From positions 1 to 64,000 of the forward strand of contig JAJFJT010000025.1 in NCBI GenBank assembly GCA_021773795.1: a stretch of 64,000 nt of DNA. The letters run 5' to 3'. The notes below the pieces were generated by a model, which did not search any database, had not been told where the DNA came from, and saw only the letters and a list, made by a program, of their open reading frames with translations. The position numbers were made by a program, and so were the translations under genes. The DNA comes from Gammaproteobacteria bacterium (GTDB lineage Bacteria; Pseudomonadota; Gammaproteobacteria; HK1). Every line of letters starts with the position of its first letter. Position 1 is the stretch's first letter. This document shows positions 44,424-53,006 of this stretch, piece after piece.

Positions 44424-45104
44424 CTAGCGGCGTTTGAAGGTTAGGTCCCAGACCCCATCACCCGGGCTGCGTCCGCGGCCTTCGAATTTGGAGGGCAGGC
44501 GTTCGCCGCCGTCGGGGGCGAAGCCGCCTGTAGCGGTGCAATTGATCAATCCTGCTTCACCTTCGAGTACTTCGAGCATGTGCAGGGCATAGGGCTCGTA
44601 GTCGGTGGCCAGGTGCAAGGTGCCGCCAACACGGAGTTTGGCCACTGCCCGGGCGGTAAATTCCGGCTGGATGATACGCCGCTTGTGGTGGCGCTTTTTT
44701 GGCCACGGATCGGGAAAAAACACCATGATGCCGTCGAGGCTGCCATCTTTGATGCGGTGGCCGAGTACGCCACGGGCATCGTTACGGATGACGCGTACAT
44801 TGCCAAGCCGCTCTCGTTGCAGGCGATTCAGCAGGCTGCCCACACCGGGGATATAGACCTCGATGCCGAGATAGTCTCTTTCCGGGTGGGCGCTGGCGAG
44901 ATGGGCCAGATTGGTACCCATGCCAAAGCCGATTTCTATATAGCGGGGTGCGTGTCGGCCAAATACCCAGTCGAGATCCAGGGGGCCGTCACCGTTGATG
45001 CCATAACGTCGCCACAGCGTGTCCAGAGCGCTTTTTTGGCCACTGGTGAGGTGGCCGCTGGTGCGGCCATAGGTTTTGATTGAGGTGTCCGCATGGATAT
45101 TCAT
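44424..45104 (-). CDS. trmB: tRNA (guanine-N7)-methyltransferase
   Basis: Makes m7G46 in tRNA variable loops using SAM. The 226-residue protein has IEIGFGMGTNL (SAM site, about 55-65), GIEVYIPGVGSLL, FFPDPWPKKRHHKRRI and LHLATDYEPYALHMLEVL, all diagnostic. It is downstream of thiG on the minus strand (thiS-thiG-trmB is a common order) but separated from it by a repeat. Confidence 0.95.
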   Translation of the reverse strand: MNIHADTSIKTYGRTSGHLTSGQKSALDTLWRRYGINGDGPLDLDWVFGRHAPRYIEIGFGMGTNLAHLASAHPERDYLGIEVYIPGVGSLLNRLQRERLGNVRVIRNDARGVLGHRIKDGSLDGIMVFFPDPWPKKRHHKRRIIQPEFTARAVAKLRVGGTLHLATDYEPYALHMLEVLEGEAGLINCTATGGFAPDGGERLPSKFEGRGRSPGDGVWDLTFKRR

Positions 45105-45123
45105 TGCGTCGTACGTGAGTGCT

Positions 45124-45232
45124 GTAGTCGGGTTACGCTGCGCTAACCCGACCTACTGTAAAGCCTGTGTTCCGAAGCTAGGAGGTCATGCCAGCCGTTA
45201 TGTAGGTCGGGTTAGCGAGAGCGTAACCCGAC
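45124..45232. repeat. Paired GTCGGGTTA/TAACCCGAC hairpins
   Basis: Two hairpins, GTCGGGTTA...TAACCCGAC at 45127-45152 and at 45206-45232. Both carry GTAG/CTAC at or near the edge. They lie in the 158-nt gap between thiG and trmB. Same family as 44026-44155 with one base changed. Confidence 0.8.
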
Positions 45233-45262
45233 AACAGGCTACCGGGAGTGCGCTGGTATGGA

Positions 45263-46066
45263 TTAAATAAACAGGCCGTCGAGGGGAGATGAAGCGCTGG
45301 CGAAGCGCTTGCGTGGCATGCGCCCGGCTAGGAAGGCCTCGCGTCCGGCCCCGATAGCCTTCTTCATCGCCGAGGCCATCAGCACTGGCTTTTTCGCCCC
45401 GGCGATGGCGGTATTCATCAACACCCCGTCGCAGCCAAGCTCCATGGCCACTGCGGCATCGGATGCGGTACCCACGCCGGCATCCACGATAATTGGCACG
45501 GTGGCATTTTCAACGATGGTGAGGATGTTATAGGGATTGCGGATCCCCAGCCCCGAGCCGATAGGGGCGGCCAGCGGCATTACCGCAACACAGCCGATGT
45601 TTTCCAGCCGTTTGGCGATGAGCGGGTCGTCGTTGGTGTAGACCATGACCTTGAAACCATCCTGTACCAAAGTCTCCGCCGCCTCCAGGGTGGCAGTGAT
45701 ATCCGGGAACAGGGTTTGTTCGTCGCCGAGAACCTCCAGCTTCACCAGATCGTGGCCATCGAGCAATTCACGGGCCAGACGGCAGGTGCGTACCGCGGTT
45801 TTGGCATCAAAGCATCCGGCGGTGTTGGGCAGGATGGTATAGCGATCCGGAGGGATGACCTCCAGCAGATTGGGCTCATCCGGATTTTGGCCGATGTTGG
45901 TACGGCGCAGTGCAACGGTGACAATTTTGGCTCCGCTGGCCTCGATGGCGAGTCGGGTCTCCTCCATGTCCTTGTATTTACCCGTACCTACCAGCAGGCG
46001 GGTGTCATAATCGACGCCGGCGATATTCAGGCTGTCTGTGGTGCTATTTGCTGAGGTTTGGCTCAT
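45263..46066 (-). CDS. thiG: Thiazole synthase
   Basis: Builds the thiazole phosphate ring of thiamine from deoxyxylulose phosphate, dehydroglycine and ThiS thiocarboxylate. The 267-residue TIM-barrel protein has [10 protein letters not shown] near residue 25, [49 protein letters not shown] with the Schiff-base Lys region, and [11 protein letters not shown]. The start is ATG 46066 (MSQTSANS); the in-frame codon at 46123 adds a non-conserved leader. It is 84 nt after thiS. Confidence 0.95.
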   Translation of the reverse strand: MSQTSANSTTDSLNIAGVDYDTRLLVGTGKYKDMEETRLAIEASGAKIVTVALRRTNIGQNPDEPNLLEVIPPDRYTILPNTAGCFDAKTAVRTCRLARELLDGHDLVKLEVLGDEQTLFPDITATLEAAETLVQDGFKVMVYTNDDPLIAKRLENIGCVAVMPLAAPIGSGLGIRNPYNILTIVENATVPIIVDAGVGTASDAAVAMELGCDGVLMNTAIAGAKKPVLMASAMKKAIGAGREAFLAGRMPRKRFASASSPLDGLFI

Positions 46067-46150
46067 GGGCTGAGGTATGGTCCGGATTGAAAAGAGAAAC
46101 GAAAGGCCCCGGGGCGATGCCACGGGGCATGAAAACTGAATGTGGGTAGT

Positions 46151-46351
46151 TTAACCGCCGCCGACGGCGTGAATGATTTCTACCTGGTCGCCATGCTGCA
46201 GGCAGTGTTGTTCATACAGGCTGCGGGGAATAATTTCTTCATTGACCTCAACCGCCAGGCGCTTGTCGGCTACGCCGAGCTCGTTAATCAACTGCCATAC
46301 CGACGCTTCTGATGGTAGCTGTCGGGACTCACCATTCAACTGAATATTCAT
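46151..46351 (-). CDS. thiS: Sulfur carrier protein ThiS
   Basis: A 66-residue ubiquitin-fold protein ending in GGG, whose C-terminal glycine is adenylated and thiocarboxylated to donate sulfur for thiazole. MNIQLNGESRQLPSE...VAVEVN-type core and VEIIHAVGGG are typical. No TPP riboswitch was recognised in the upstream 130 nt. Confidence 0.93.
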   Translation of the reverse strand: MNIQLNGESRQLPSEASVWQLINELGVADKRLAVEVNEEIIPRSLYEQHCLQHGDQVEIIHAVGGG

Positions 46352-46444
46352 GTGCTTAGACTAAGGCTGCCTTCGTCCAAAATCAACCAATGCCTGGATT
46401 CAGGGCGGGGCTACTTCAATGCGCAACCGTGCAACCCGAGCGCA

Positions 46445-46474
46445 TTGGACGCGAGTCCTTCAGCGCTTTAAAAT
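46445..46474 (+). promoter_or_regulatory. Candidate promoter for tRNA-Gly
   Basis: TTGGAC (46445-46450), 18 nt, TAAAAT (46469-46474), ending 10 nt before the tRNA. Confidence 0.45.
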
Positions 46475-46484
46475 TCAGCTCCCT

Positions 46485-46558
46485 GCGGGTGTCGTATAAT
46501 GGTATTACCTTAGCTTCCCATGCTAAAGACGACGGTTCGATTCCGTTCACCCGCTCCA
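46485..46558 (+). tRNA. tRNA-Gly (anticodon CCC)
   Basis: A 74-nt tRNA with an encoded CCA end. Acceptor stem GCGGGTG/CACCCGC, discriminator T, anticodon stem TTAGC/GCTAA around TTCCCAT with CCC at 46517-46519, and TTCGATT T-loop. It reads GGG codons. It lies 64 nt upstream of a GAPDH paralogue. Confidence 0.95.
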
Positions 46559-46622
46559 TATAGAACACGATATTCCGGCCATGACGCTGTGTGCCGGGGT
46601 TCGTTGCTAACGAGGTTCGTGC

Positions 46623-47645
46623 ATGGCGATTCGGTTGGGAATCATGGGTTTTGGACGGGTTGGGAAAAATATTTTCCGCCAGGCTTGTCAGTGCGACGAT
46701 ATTGAAGTTGTCGCCATCAGTGACCGCGGCTCGTGTGAGTCCATGGCCTACCTGCTGGAATACGACACCATCTACGGGAATTTTCCCGGCGAGGTTGAAC
46801 TCAAGGGCAAGTATCTTGAAGCGGGTGGCCAGCGAGCGCGCCTACTGCGCGGAACGGTGCCCGAGGATATGCCCTGGGAGGCCTACGGCGCCGATATCAT
46901 CGTTGATTCCACCGGTGCCTTCCGTTTGCGCCAGGAACTGGAAGGTCATCTGCATGCCGGTGCCCAGCGGGTCATTCTTACTCGGCCGGCACTGGACGAT
47001 ATCGATCGAACCATCATTCACGGGCTCAATGACGATACGCTCACGGCGCAAGACCGACTGGTTTCCTGTGGCAGCAGTACCACCCATGTACTCGGCCTGT
47101 TAATCAAGGTGCTTGATGAGGCAGTGGGTGTCGAGCAGGCCATCATGACCACGGTACATGCCTATTCCAGTGACCAGCGACTCTCGGATTCAGTCACTCC
47201 CAACCTGCGCCAGAGCCGCAGCGCGGCGGAAAACCTGATTCCCAACTGGACTTGGTCTCCGGGCATGATCGAAAGCATCATGCCGCATCTCAAAGGCAAG
47301 ATTAGCGGCATGGCCATCAACGTACCGGTCCCCAATGGCTCCAATGTCGACCTCAATACCCAGCTGAAGAGGGAGGTGAGCCGCGAGGAGGTCAATGAGT
47401 TTGTGCGCGTGGCGGCCGAGGGTGTGCTGAAGCCCTATCTGGAGTATGTCAGCGATCCCATCGTATCCAGTGATATCGTTGGTAACGTACATTCGGCGAT
47501 TTTTGATTCCATGGCGACCATTGCCTTGCCGGGTGGACTGGTGAAGACCGTAAGCTGGTATGACAATGGCTGGGGTTATGCTGGCCGTATCCTTGAGACG
47601 GCGCGTGTTTTAGGTGGCTTTGTCGCCGCGGAGGAGCAGTCATGA
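46623..47645 (+). CDS. GAPDH-family paralogue lacking the catalytic cysteine
   Basis: By overall sequence a glyceraldehyde-3-phosphate dehydrogenase homologue of 340 residues, starting MAIRLGIMGFGRVGKNIFRQ, with NAD-fold and catalytic-domain blocks. In the active-site stretch SCTTNC of normal GAPDH it has S-S-T-T-H-V: VSCGSSTTHVL, so the nucleophile Cys is Ser152 and the only nearby Cys (149) is three positions earlier. The catalytic His is present (MTTVHAYSSDQ). The phosphate-site stretch STGAAKAVG is WTWSPGMIE, and the Arg of RVP is Asn (INVPVPNG). It is therefore unlikely to be a normal GAPDH. It overlaps the canonical gene by 4 nt. Confidence 0.85.
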   Translation: MAIRLGIMGFGRVGKNIFRQACQCDDIEVVAISDRGSCESMAYLLEYDTIYGNFPGEVELKGKYLEAGGQRARLLRGTVPEDMPWEAYGADIIVDSTGAFRLRQELEGHLHAGAQRVILTRPALDDIDRTIIHGLNDDTLTAQDRLVSCGSSTTHVLGLLIKVLDEAVGVEQAIMTTVHAYSSDQRLSDSVTPNLRQSRSAAENLIPNWTWSPGMIESIMPHLKGKISGMAINVPVPNGSNVDLNTQLKREVSREEVNEFVRVAAEGVLKPYLEYVSDPIVSSDIVGNVHSAIFDSMATIALPGGLVKTVSWYDNGWGYAGRILETARVLGGFVAAEEQS

Positions 47646-48643
47646 GAGTAGCCATCAATGGTTTTGGGCGTATCGGCCGCAGTGTTTTTCGTATCCTTAA
47701 TCCGCTGGAAGGGATGGAGGTGGTGGCTATCAACGATCTCGCCGATAACGAGACCTTGGCCTATCAGCTAAAGTACGACACCGTCATGGGGAAGTTCCCG
47801 GACACCATTGAGGTTAAGGATGAGCGCATGTGTACCAGCCATCAGCGGGTGCAGATGCTGGAGATTCCGAATCCTGCCGAATTGCCTTGGGAGGAGCTCG
47901 GTATAGATTGCGTAATCGAGGCCACTGGATTGTTTCGTACTCGCGAACAGCTTAGCCAGCATCTGGATGCGGGTGCCAAGCGAGTGCTGCTGACGGTGCC
48001 TGCCAAGGGCGATATCGATTGCACCGTGGTACTGGGTGTCAACGAGGGTGATTTACGGCCGGAGCATCGGATTGTTTCTAACGCCAGTTGCACCACCAAC
48101 TGTCTGGCTCCAGTGGCCAAATTGCTGCATGAAAACTTCGGCATCGTACGTGGTGTTATGACTACGGTGCATGCCTACACCAATGACCAGCGGCTGGCCG
48201 ATGTACCGCATAGCGACTGGCGGCGCAGCCGGGCAGCGGCGGAGAATATCATTCCCACCAGTACCGGGGCAGCCAAGGCGGTGGGCAAGGTATTGCCCGC
48301 GCTGGAGGGAAAACTTGATGGCATGGCCATGCGCGTACCCATTCCCGATGGCTCCATCGTTGATCTCTCCGTTGTTCTGGAAAAGGAAACAACTGCCGAG
48401 CAGATCAATGAGGTCATGCGTGAGGCCGCCGCGAGTGATGCCTTGAAGTCGATCCTCTGGTACTCCGAGGCCCCCATTGTTTCCTCAGATATTGTGGGCG
48501 ATCCCCATTCATCTATCTTTGATGCCCCCTTTACCGCGGTGGTCGACGGACACTTTGCCAAGATCCTGTCCTGGTATGACAACGAGTGGGGCTACTCAAA
48601 TCGGGTCTCCGATTTGCTCAAGTTGCTGGATAAGCTGAGCTAG
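47642..48643 (+). CDS. gap: Glyceraldehyde-3-phosphate dehydrogenase
   Basis: Oxidises glyceraldehyde 3-phosphate to 1,3-bisphosphoglycerate in glycolysis, or the reverse in gluconeogenesis and CO2 fixation. The 333 residues are a full canonical GAPDH: GFGRIGRSVFR, NASCTTNCLAPVAKLL with the catalytic Cys near residue 150, TTVHAYTNDQ, STGAAKAVGKVLPALEGKLDGMAMRVPIPDG and SWYDNEWGYSNR. INDL at the end of the second strand points to NAD rather than NADP. It forms an ATGA-coupled pair with the paralogue. Confidence 0.96.
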   Translation: MRVAINGFGRIGRSVFRILNPLEGMEVVAINDLADNETLAYQLKYDTVMGKFPDTIEVKDERMCTSHQRVQMLEIPNPAELPWEELGIDCVIEATGLFRTREQLSQHLDAGAKRVLLTVPAKGDIDCTVVLGVNEGDLRPEHRIVSNASCTTNCLAPVAKLLHENFGIVRGVMTTVHAYTNDQRLADVPHSDWRRSRAAAENIIPTSTGAAKAVGKVLPALEGKLDGMAMRVPIPDGSIVDLSVVLEKETTAEQINEVMREAAASDALKSILWYSEAPIVSSDIVGDPHSSIFDAPFTAVVDGHFAKILSWYDNEWGYSNRVSDLLKLLDKLS

Positions 48644-48648
48644 ATCTA

Positions 48649-48680
48649 ATGCAGTCAGCTTGCTCTCGGGCTGGCTGCAT
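48649..48680. terminator. Hairpin between convergent gap and yceI
   Basis: ATGCAGTCAGC (48649-48659) and GCTGGCTGCAT (48670-48680) pair over 11 bp with one G-T. It lies just after the gap stop. There is no long T run. Confidence 0.45.
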
Positions 48681-48693
48681 CATTCGAAAATTG

Positions 48694-49254
48694 CTATCGG
48701 CTTAGGCACAACTTGACGCTAAGCTTTACATCCAGGCCAATCATTTCTCCGCTGGACCACTCGCCCTCTCCAATGCGGAAGTCGGTGCGTTTCAGGCTGG
48801 CCTTCCCTTGCATGTGCGCTACTCTCTCATTTTCGCGCCAGCTAAAGCTGAGCGTGACCGGGCGAGTTGTTCCCTTGAGGGTGAGCTGACCCTCGGCGAG
48901 GTAGCGGTTATTTCCCAAGGCCTGAATGTTGGTGGTTATAAAGTGGGCCCGGGGATAGTTAGCATGAAAGAACCACTCGGGTCGGGCCATGGCCTCGTCC
49001 CGATCCGGGCTTTGGGTATCGGCGCTGGTAACGTCTACTGTCACCTTGAAATGACTGTGCTCAAGATCCTTTCCATCAAACACGAGGTGCGCATCGAATT
49101 TTTTGAAGACCCCTTTAAATTCACTTTCCTGCCAGGTCGCGATAAAGCCGAGACGGCTGTGTGCCTGATTGATGGTCCATGGGGGGGCGGCCAGGAGCGC
49201 TGGCGCTAGGATAAATCCACAAACCAAAGTGAGGACAAGGCCTACATATTTCAT
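48694..49254 (-). CDS. YceI family periplasmic protein (first copy)
   Basis: A 186-residue exported lipocalin-like protein: signal peptide ending LLAA, then WTINQAHSRLGFIATWQESEFKGVFKKF and ITTNIQALGNNRYLAEGQLTLKGTTRPVTLSFSW, the YceI pattern. YceI proteins bind polyisoprenoid-like or other lipophilic molecules; the E. coli protein is induced by high pH. It directly follows cytochrome b561 on the same strand, overlapping it by 4 nt. Confidence 0.88.
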   Translation of the reverse strand: MKYVGLVLTLVCGFILAPALLAAPPWTINQAHSRLGFIATWQESEFKGVFKKFDAHLVFDGKDLEHSHFKVTVDVTSADTQSPDRDEAMARPEWFFHANYPRAHFITTNIQALGNNRYLAEGQLTLKGTTRPVTLSFSWRENERVAHMQGKASLKRTDFRIGEGEWSSGEMIGLDVKLSVKLCLSR

Positions 49255-49814
49255 GGCGTCTTTTCCTCGCGGAGGCTTGGCAACATGCTCAACAAGACGC
49301 CGTCCTTAAGAATGATGTGGTGGCGCAGCGCGGCGGCTATATGCAGCACCAGCAGGCTGGCAAAAATCCAGAACAGGCTGAGGTGGATGGTTTGTGCCAG
49401 GCTCTGCAGCGCCTTGTCCGGGGCCACGATGGCGGGCAGGGTGAAGAGCCGGAATACCTTGAGGGGAAAATTGGCGGCAGCGTTGATTATCCAGCCGCTC
49501 AAGGGCATTGCCAACAGGAACCCATAAAGCAATACATGACTAGCCTCGGCGGCATAGCGCTCCCAGCGCGGCATATTTAACGGTAACGGTGGCCGTCCAT
49601 GGGTCAGGCGCCAGAGGATACGTAGCAGTGCCAGCCCAAGGACGGTGATACCGAGGGATTTGTGCCAGAAAAACAACTTAAGCTTGGTGGGGGACAGGGG
49701 CCAGCTGGTGGCCATCCAACCAAGAATAAATAGCGCAAGGATCAGCACGACCATGAGCCAATGCAGGCTCTTGGCAACCCCATTCCAGGATTCGGTGTTG
49801 GCCGCGGGATACAC
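49251..49814 (-). CDS. Cytochrome b561 family membrane protein
   Basis: A 187-residue protein with four membrane helices and His residues in them: SLHWLMVVLILALFILGW, HKSLGITVLGLALLRI, HVLLYGFLLAMPLSGW and HLSLFWIFASLLVLHIAAAL, the di-haem b561 pattern. It would move electrons between quinol and a periplasmic acceptor, or act as a superoxide:quinone reductase. It is sandwiched between two YceI genes, an arrangement found in other proteobacteria. Confidence 0.88.
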   Translation of the reverse strand: MYPAANTESWNGVAKSLHWLMVVLILALFILGWMATSWPLSPTKLKLFFWHKSLGITVLGLALLRILWRLTHGRPPLPLNMPRWERYAAEASHVLLYGFLLAMPLSGWIINAAANFPLKVFRLFTLPAIVAPDKALQSLAQTIHLSLFWIFASLLVLHIAAALRHHIILKDGVLLSMLPSLREEKTP

Positions 49815-49819
49815 GCGAT

Positions 49820-50401
49820 TTACTGGCGTGGGCCTTCCACTTCGATGCGCAGCTCAACTTCGTCACTTACCATCGGCACGGCGTATTTCATGCCGAAGTC
49901 CGAGCGTTTGAGGCGGGCGGTGGCAGAGAAACCCGCGTGTGGAGTCTGCTTCATGGGATGCAGGCCTACTTTATTGAGAGTGAGATCCAGCACCACCGGT
50001 CGGGTTATGCCCAGCAGGGTCAACTCGCCATAAATCTTACCGGTCTTTGCACCCGTTTTTTCCACCCGGTTGCTGCGATAGCGCATCTCCGGGAACTTTT
50101 TGACGTCGAAGAAATCCTTGGCTCGCAGGTGTTTGTCCCAAGCATAGTCGTCCATATCGATGCTGGCGGTGCGTATGCCCACTTCTACCGATGAATTACC
50201 CCAGTTCGAAGGGTCGAATTCGAAGTTGCCCTCATAGTCGTGAAACTCTCCCTGGGAGTTGGAGAAGCCGAGATGATTAACAAAAAAGAGAATCTGTGAG
50301 TGGGTTTTATCGAAGGCATAGCGATCTGCCGCCAAGGCGATGTGGCTAAAAAGCAGTGCGCCTAGCAGTGCCAGCAAGCTCGGATGAAAGTACTTTTGCA
50401 T
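49820..50401 (-). CDS. YceI family periplasmic protein (second copy)
   Basis: A 193-residue exported protein: signal peptide of about 25 residues (MQKYFHPSLLALLGALLFSH then IALAA), then YAFDKTHSQILFFVNHLGFSNSQGEF, KDFFDVKKFPEMRYRSNRVEK and LTLLGITRPVVLDLTLNK, the YceI fold. The start is ATG 50401; longer in-frame starts have no signal peptide. It is first in the yceI-b561-yceI cluster and differs clearly from the other copy. Confidence 0.9.
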   Translation of the reverse strand: MQKYFHPSLLALLGALLFSHIALAADRYAFDKTHSQILFFVNHLGFSNSQGEFHDYEGNFEFDPSNWGNSSVEVGIRTASIDMDDYAWDKHLRAKDFFDVKKFPEMRYRSNRVEKTGAKTGKIYGELTLLGITRPVVLDLTLNKVGLHPMKQTPHAGFSATARLKRSDFGMKYAVPMVSDEVELRIEVEGPRQ

Positions 50402-50460
50402 AACGCTATCTCCTGGGAGTCTGTCGTCTGGAACGGGAGTGAGATGGTGAGAAATGCAGG

Positions 50461-51024
50461 CTAGTCCGGTACTTTCAGCACGATGCCAGCGATCTGATGC
50501 TCCTTCAAGCGGGTCCGGGCAGCACCTACCGCAGCAAGACCCTGATAGGGTCCGAGACGTACCCGGTGCCACTTGGCGTGGCCGTCAATGGCTACGGTTT
50601 GAATGGTTGCCTCCAGTCCAACGAGTGCCAGTTGGGCCTTTAATCCATCGGCTTCGGTTTGCTTGCGGAAGGAACCCGCCTGAATCACATAGCGTCCCTT
50701 ATCGGCATGCTTATCGGCTTTGACTCTGGGAATAACCGCTTGTTCCTGTACTACCACCTCCATTTCCGGGAGCAGGGTATAGAACTCGAAGCGTGGACGT
50801 TTTGGTGCAGGAGCCTTTGCCTTGGCAGGCGGGGTCGTAACCGCCATCTTTTGCCGTGGGTTGCCCACACTGTGGACCGCTTGCTCCCAGAGTTCGACGC
50901 GGTAGGACGAGGCCACTGCCAGGACTATCCCCGTGCACAGGCCCATGGCAAACCAGAAGTCACGCCGGGGCGGCGCCTTCGGAGGCGCTGCCTTGGGGGA
51001 GCGATGTTTGTAGTCCCGTGGCAT
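50461..51024 (-). CDS. SPOR-domain inner-membrane protein
   Basis: A 187-residue protein with a short cytoplasmic N-terminus (MPRDYKHRSPKAAPPKAPPR), a single membrane helix (about 25-42) and a linker rich in Lys, Ala and Pro. It ends in a SPOR domain (about 110-185: RYVIQAGSFRKQTEADGLKAQLALVG, WHRVRLGPYQGLAAVGAARTRL) that binds denuded septal glycan. It follows argS by 2 nt, the usual position of such FtsN-like proteins. A cell-division role is inferred. Confidence 0.88.
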   Translation of the reverse strand: MPRDYKHRSPKAAPPKAPPRRDFWFAMGLCTGIVLAVASSYRVELWEQAVHSVGNPRQKMAVTTPPAKAKAPAPKRPRFEFYTLLPEMEVVVQEQAVIPRVKADKHADKGRYVIQAGSFRKQTEADGLKAQLALVGLEATIQTVAIDGHAKWHRVRLGPYQGLAAVGAARTRLKEHQIAGIVLKVPD

Positions 51025-51026
51025 GG

Positions 51027-52787
51027 CTACATGGTATCCGGGGCCGACACGCCGAGCAGGGCGAGCCCGTTGCGCAGCACGATACGGGTGGCATTGATGA
51101 GTCCCAGCCGCGCATTCCGTAACGGTGCTTCTGCCACCAGGAAGATATGGGCGTTGTAGTAGGTATGGAAATCGTTGGCTAGTTCGCGCAGGTAATAGGC
51201 CAGCTGGTGGGGCTCGTAAGCAAGTGCTGCGGCCTCGACTATTTCGGGATAGCGACTGAGGCGACGTAGCAGCACGAGTTCGTGGTCTTCACCCAGCTCC
51301 CCGGTAACCTCCGTGCTATCCGCTGGACGCCAGCGGAAGCCTTTTTCCTCTGTCTGGCGCATAACGCTGGCGATGCGGGCGTGCGCATACTGAATATAAT
51401 AGACTGGATTGTCATTGCTCTCCGCCTTGGCGAGATCAAGATCAAAGTCCAGATGCTGATCGCTTTTACGCATTACGTAGAAAAAACGGGCGGCGTCTCG
51501 ACCGACCTCTTCCCGCAATTGCCGCAGGGTAACGAAGTCTCCGCTACGGGTGGACATGGCCACTTTCTCGCCACCCCGATACAGGTTGGCAAATTGCACC
51601 AGCAGTACATCCAGGCGGGCGGGGTCCTCTTGTAGCGCTTGCAAGGCGGCTCGTACCCGCGGCACGTAACCGTGATGGTCGGCGCCCCAGACATTGATGA
51701 CGCGGGTGAAACCCCGCTCAAACTTGTCCAGGTGGTAGGCGATATCCGAGGCAAAGTAGGTGGTCTGGCCATTTTCACGCACCACCACCCGATCCTTCTT
51801 GTCATCAAATTCTGTGGAGCGGAACCACAGGGCGCCCTCGCGCTCGTACAGATGGCCCGCCTCTCGCAGTCGTTCAATCACCGTGGTGACTGAGCCGCTG
51901 TCCATGAGTGAGCGTTCCGAGTACCAGTGTTCAAAGCCGATACCAAAATCCAGCAGGTCGCAGCGAATCTCCTCTACTAGAGCGGCCAGTACATGACCGT
52001 GGATCAGCCGGTAGCGGCGTTCCCCAAGCAGTGTTCTTGCACGTTCGATGACGCTGTCGATGTAGAGCTCTTTGTCACCGCCGTCGGCTTCATCTGGTGG
52101 CAGATTTTCAACCACCGTGTTTGCAGGCAGGCGAAACTCCTCGCCATGTTTGCTCCGCAGCTCATCGGCGATGGTCTGAATATAGGCCCCGCGATAGCCA
52201 TTGGACGGGAAGGGCAGGGTCTCGCCACAGCCCTGCAGGTAGCGTAGCCAGACGCTGGCAGCGAGGATATCCATCTGCCGCCCGGCATCATTGACGTAGT
52301 ACTCGCACTCCACTTTATGGCCGGTAGCGCGCAGCAGATTGGCCACCACGGCACCATAGGCGGCCCCCCGTCCATGCCCCACATGCAGGGGGCCGGTGGG
52401 GTTGGCGGAGACGAATTCCACCTGCAATCGTTGCTCGGCGCCTAGTTTGCTGCTGCCGTAGTGCTCATCGGCCTTCAGGATTTCACTCACCAGCATCTGG
52501 TAAGCGCTATCCCGAATAGTGAAGTTGATAAAACCGGGGCCAGCGATTTCAGTTTTTTCTATCAGTGGCGAGTCAGGCAGGCGCTCGACCATCTGTTCCG
52601 CCAACTGGCGTGGGTTACAGCGCGCACTACGGGCCAGCGCCAGAGCGACCGGGGAGGCAAAATCGCCATGACTATCGTCACGTCCTCGTTCTACCGGGAT
52701 ATTTAGTTCAGCACCGGCTTCGAGGATGCCGTCGTTGCCAAGGGCTTTGAGGGCTTGTTGTAGCAGGGCGTGGATCTCAGCTTTCAA
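51027..52787 (-). CDS. argS: Arginyl-tRNA synthetase
   Basis: Class I aminoacyl-tRNA synthetase that charges tRNA-Arg. The 586 residues contain the HVGHGRGAAYG form of the HIGH motif (about residue 125), the catalytic NVWGADHHGYVPRV block, STRSGDFVTLRQLREEVGRDA and the DALR anticodon-binding C-terminus. It is upstream of the SPOR gene, the common argS-SPOR pairing. The upstream gap to priA carries a repeat. Confidence 0.96.
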   Translation of the reverse strand: MKAEIHALLQQALKALGNDGILEAGAELNIPVERGRDDSHGDFASPVALALARSARCNPRQLAEQMVERLPDSPLIEKTEIAGPGFINFTIRDSAYQMLVSEILKADEHYGSSKLGAEQRLQVEFVSANPTGPLHVGHGRGAAYGAVVANLLRATGHKVECEYYVNDAGRQMDILAASVWLRYLQGCGETLPFPSNGYRGAYIQTIADELRSKHGEEFRLPANTVVENLPPDEADGGDKELYIDSVIERARTLLGERRYRLIHGHVLAALVEEIRCDLLDFGIGFEHWYSERSLMDSGSVTTVIERLREAGHLYEREGALWFRSTEFDDKKDRVVVRENGQTTYFASDIAYHLDKFERGFTRVINVWGADHHGYVPRVRAALQALQEDPARLDVLLVQFANLYRGGEKVAMSTRSGDFVTLRQLREEVGRDAARFFYVMRKSDQHLDFDLDLAKAESNDNPVYYIQYAHARIASVMRQTEEKGFRWRPADSTEVTGELGEDHELVLLRRLSRYPEIVEAAALAYEPHQLAYYLRELANDFHTYYNAHIFLVAEAPLRNARLGLINATRIVLRNGLALLGVSAPDTM

Positions 52788-52850
52788 TGTGGGTCATCTT
52801 CCGGGGAGCTTTTAACAGGCGCGCTATTGTACGTTGCCTACAGGGATTTT

Positions 52851-53002
52851 GGCCATGGATGGCCTTATGTCACGAAGCACAAGGATGTGCGAGAGCGACG
52901 GCTTGCCCAAAGCATGCTCCATGTCCCCACGGCATTAGTGTGTCGCTGCACAAAGCCGCTCATGGGCATCCATGCCCCCGCGGCATAAGTACATCCCTGT
53001 AC
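52851..53002. repeat. Array of 14-bp palindromes between argS and priA
   Basis: GGCCATGGATGGCC (52851-52864), GCACAAGGATGTGC (52877-52890), GGGCATCCATGCCC (52964-52977) and GTACATCCCTGTAC (52989-53002). Each has 4-5 bp arms around a GGAT-type core, in either orientation. They fill most of the 219-nt gap between the divergently placed argS and the end of priA. Confidence 0.85.
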
Positions 53003-53006
53003 AAAA

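Noticed and set aside
46352-46480. Possible TPP riboswitch ahead of thiS
   Set aside because: The conserved CUGAGA and related core could not be found on the minus strand.
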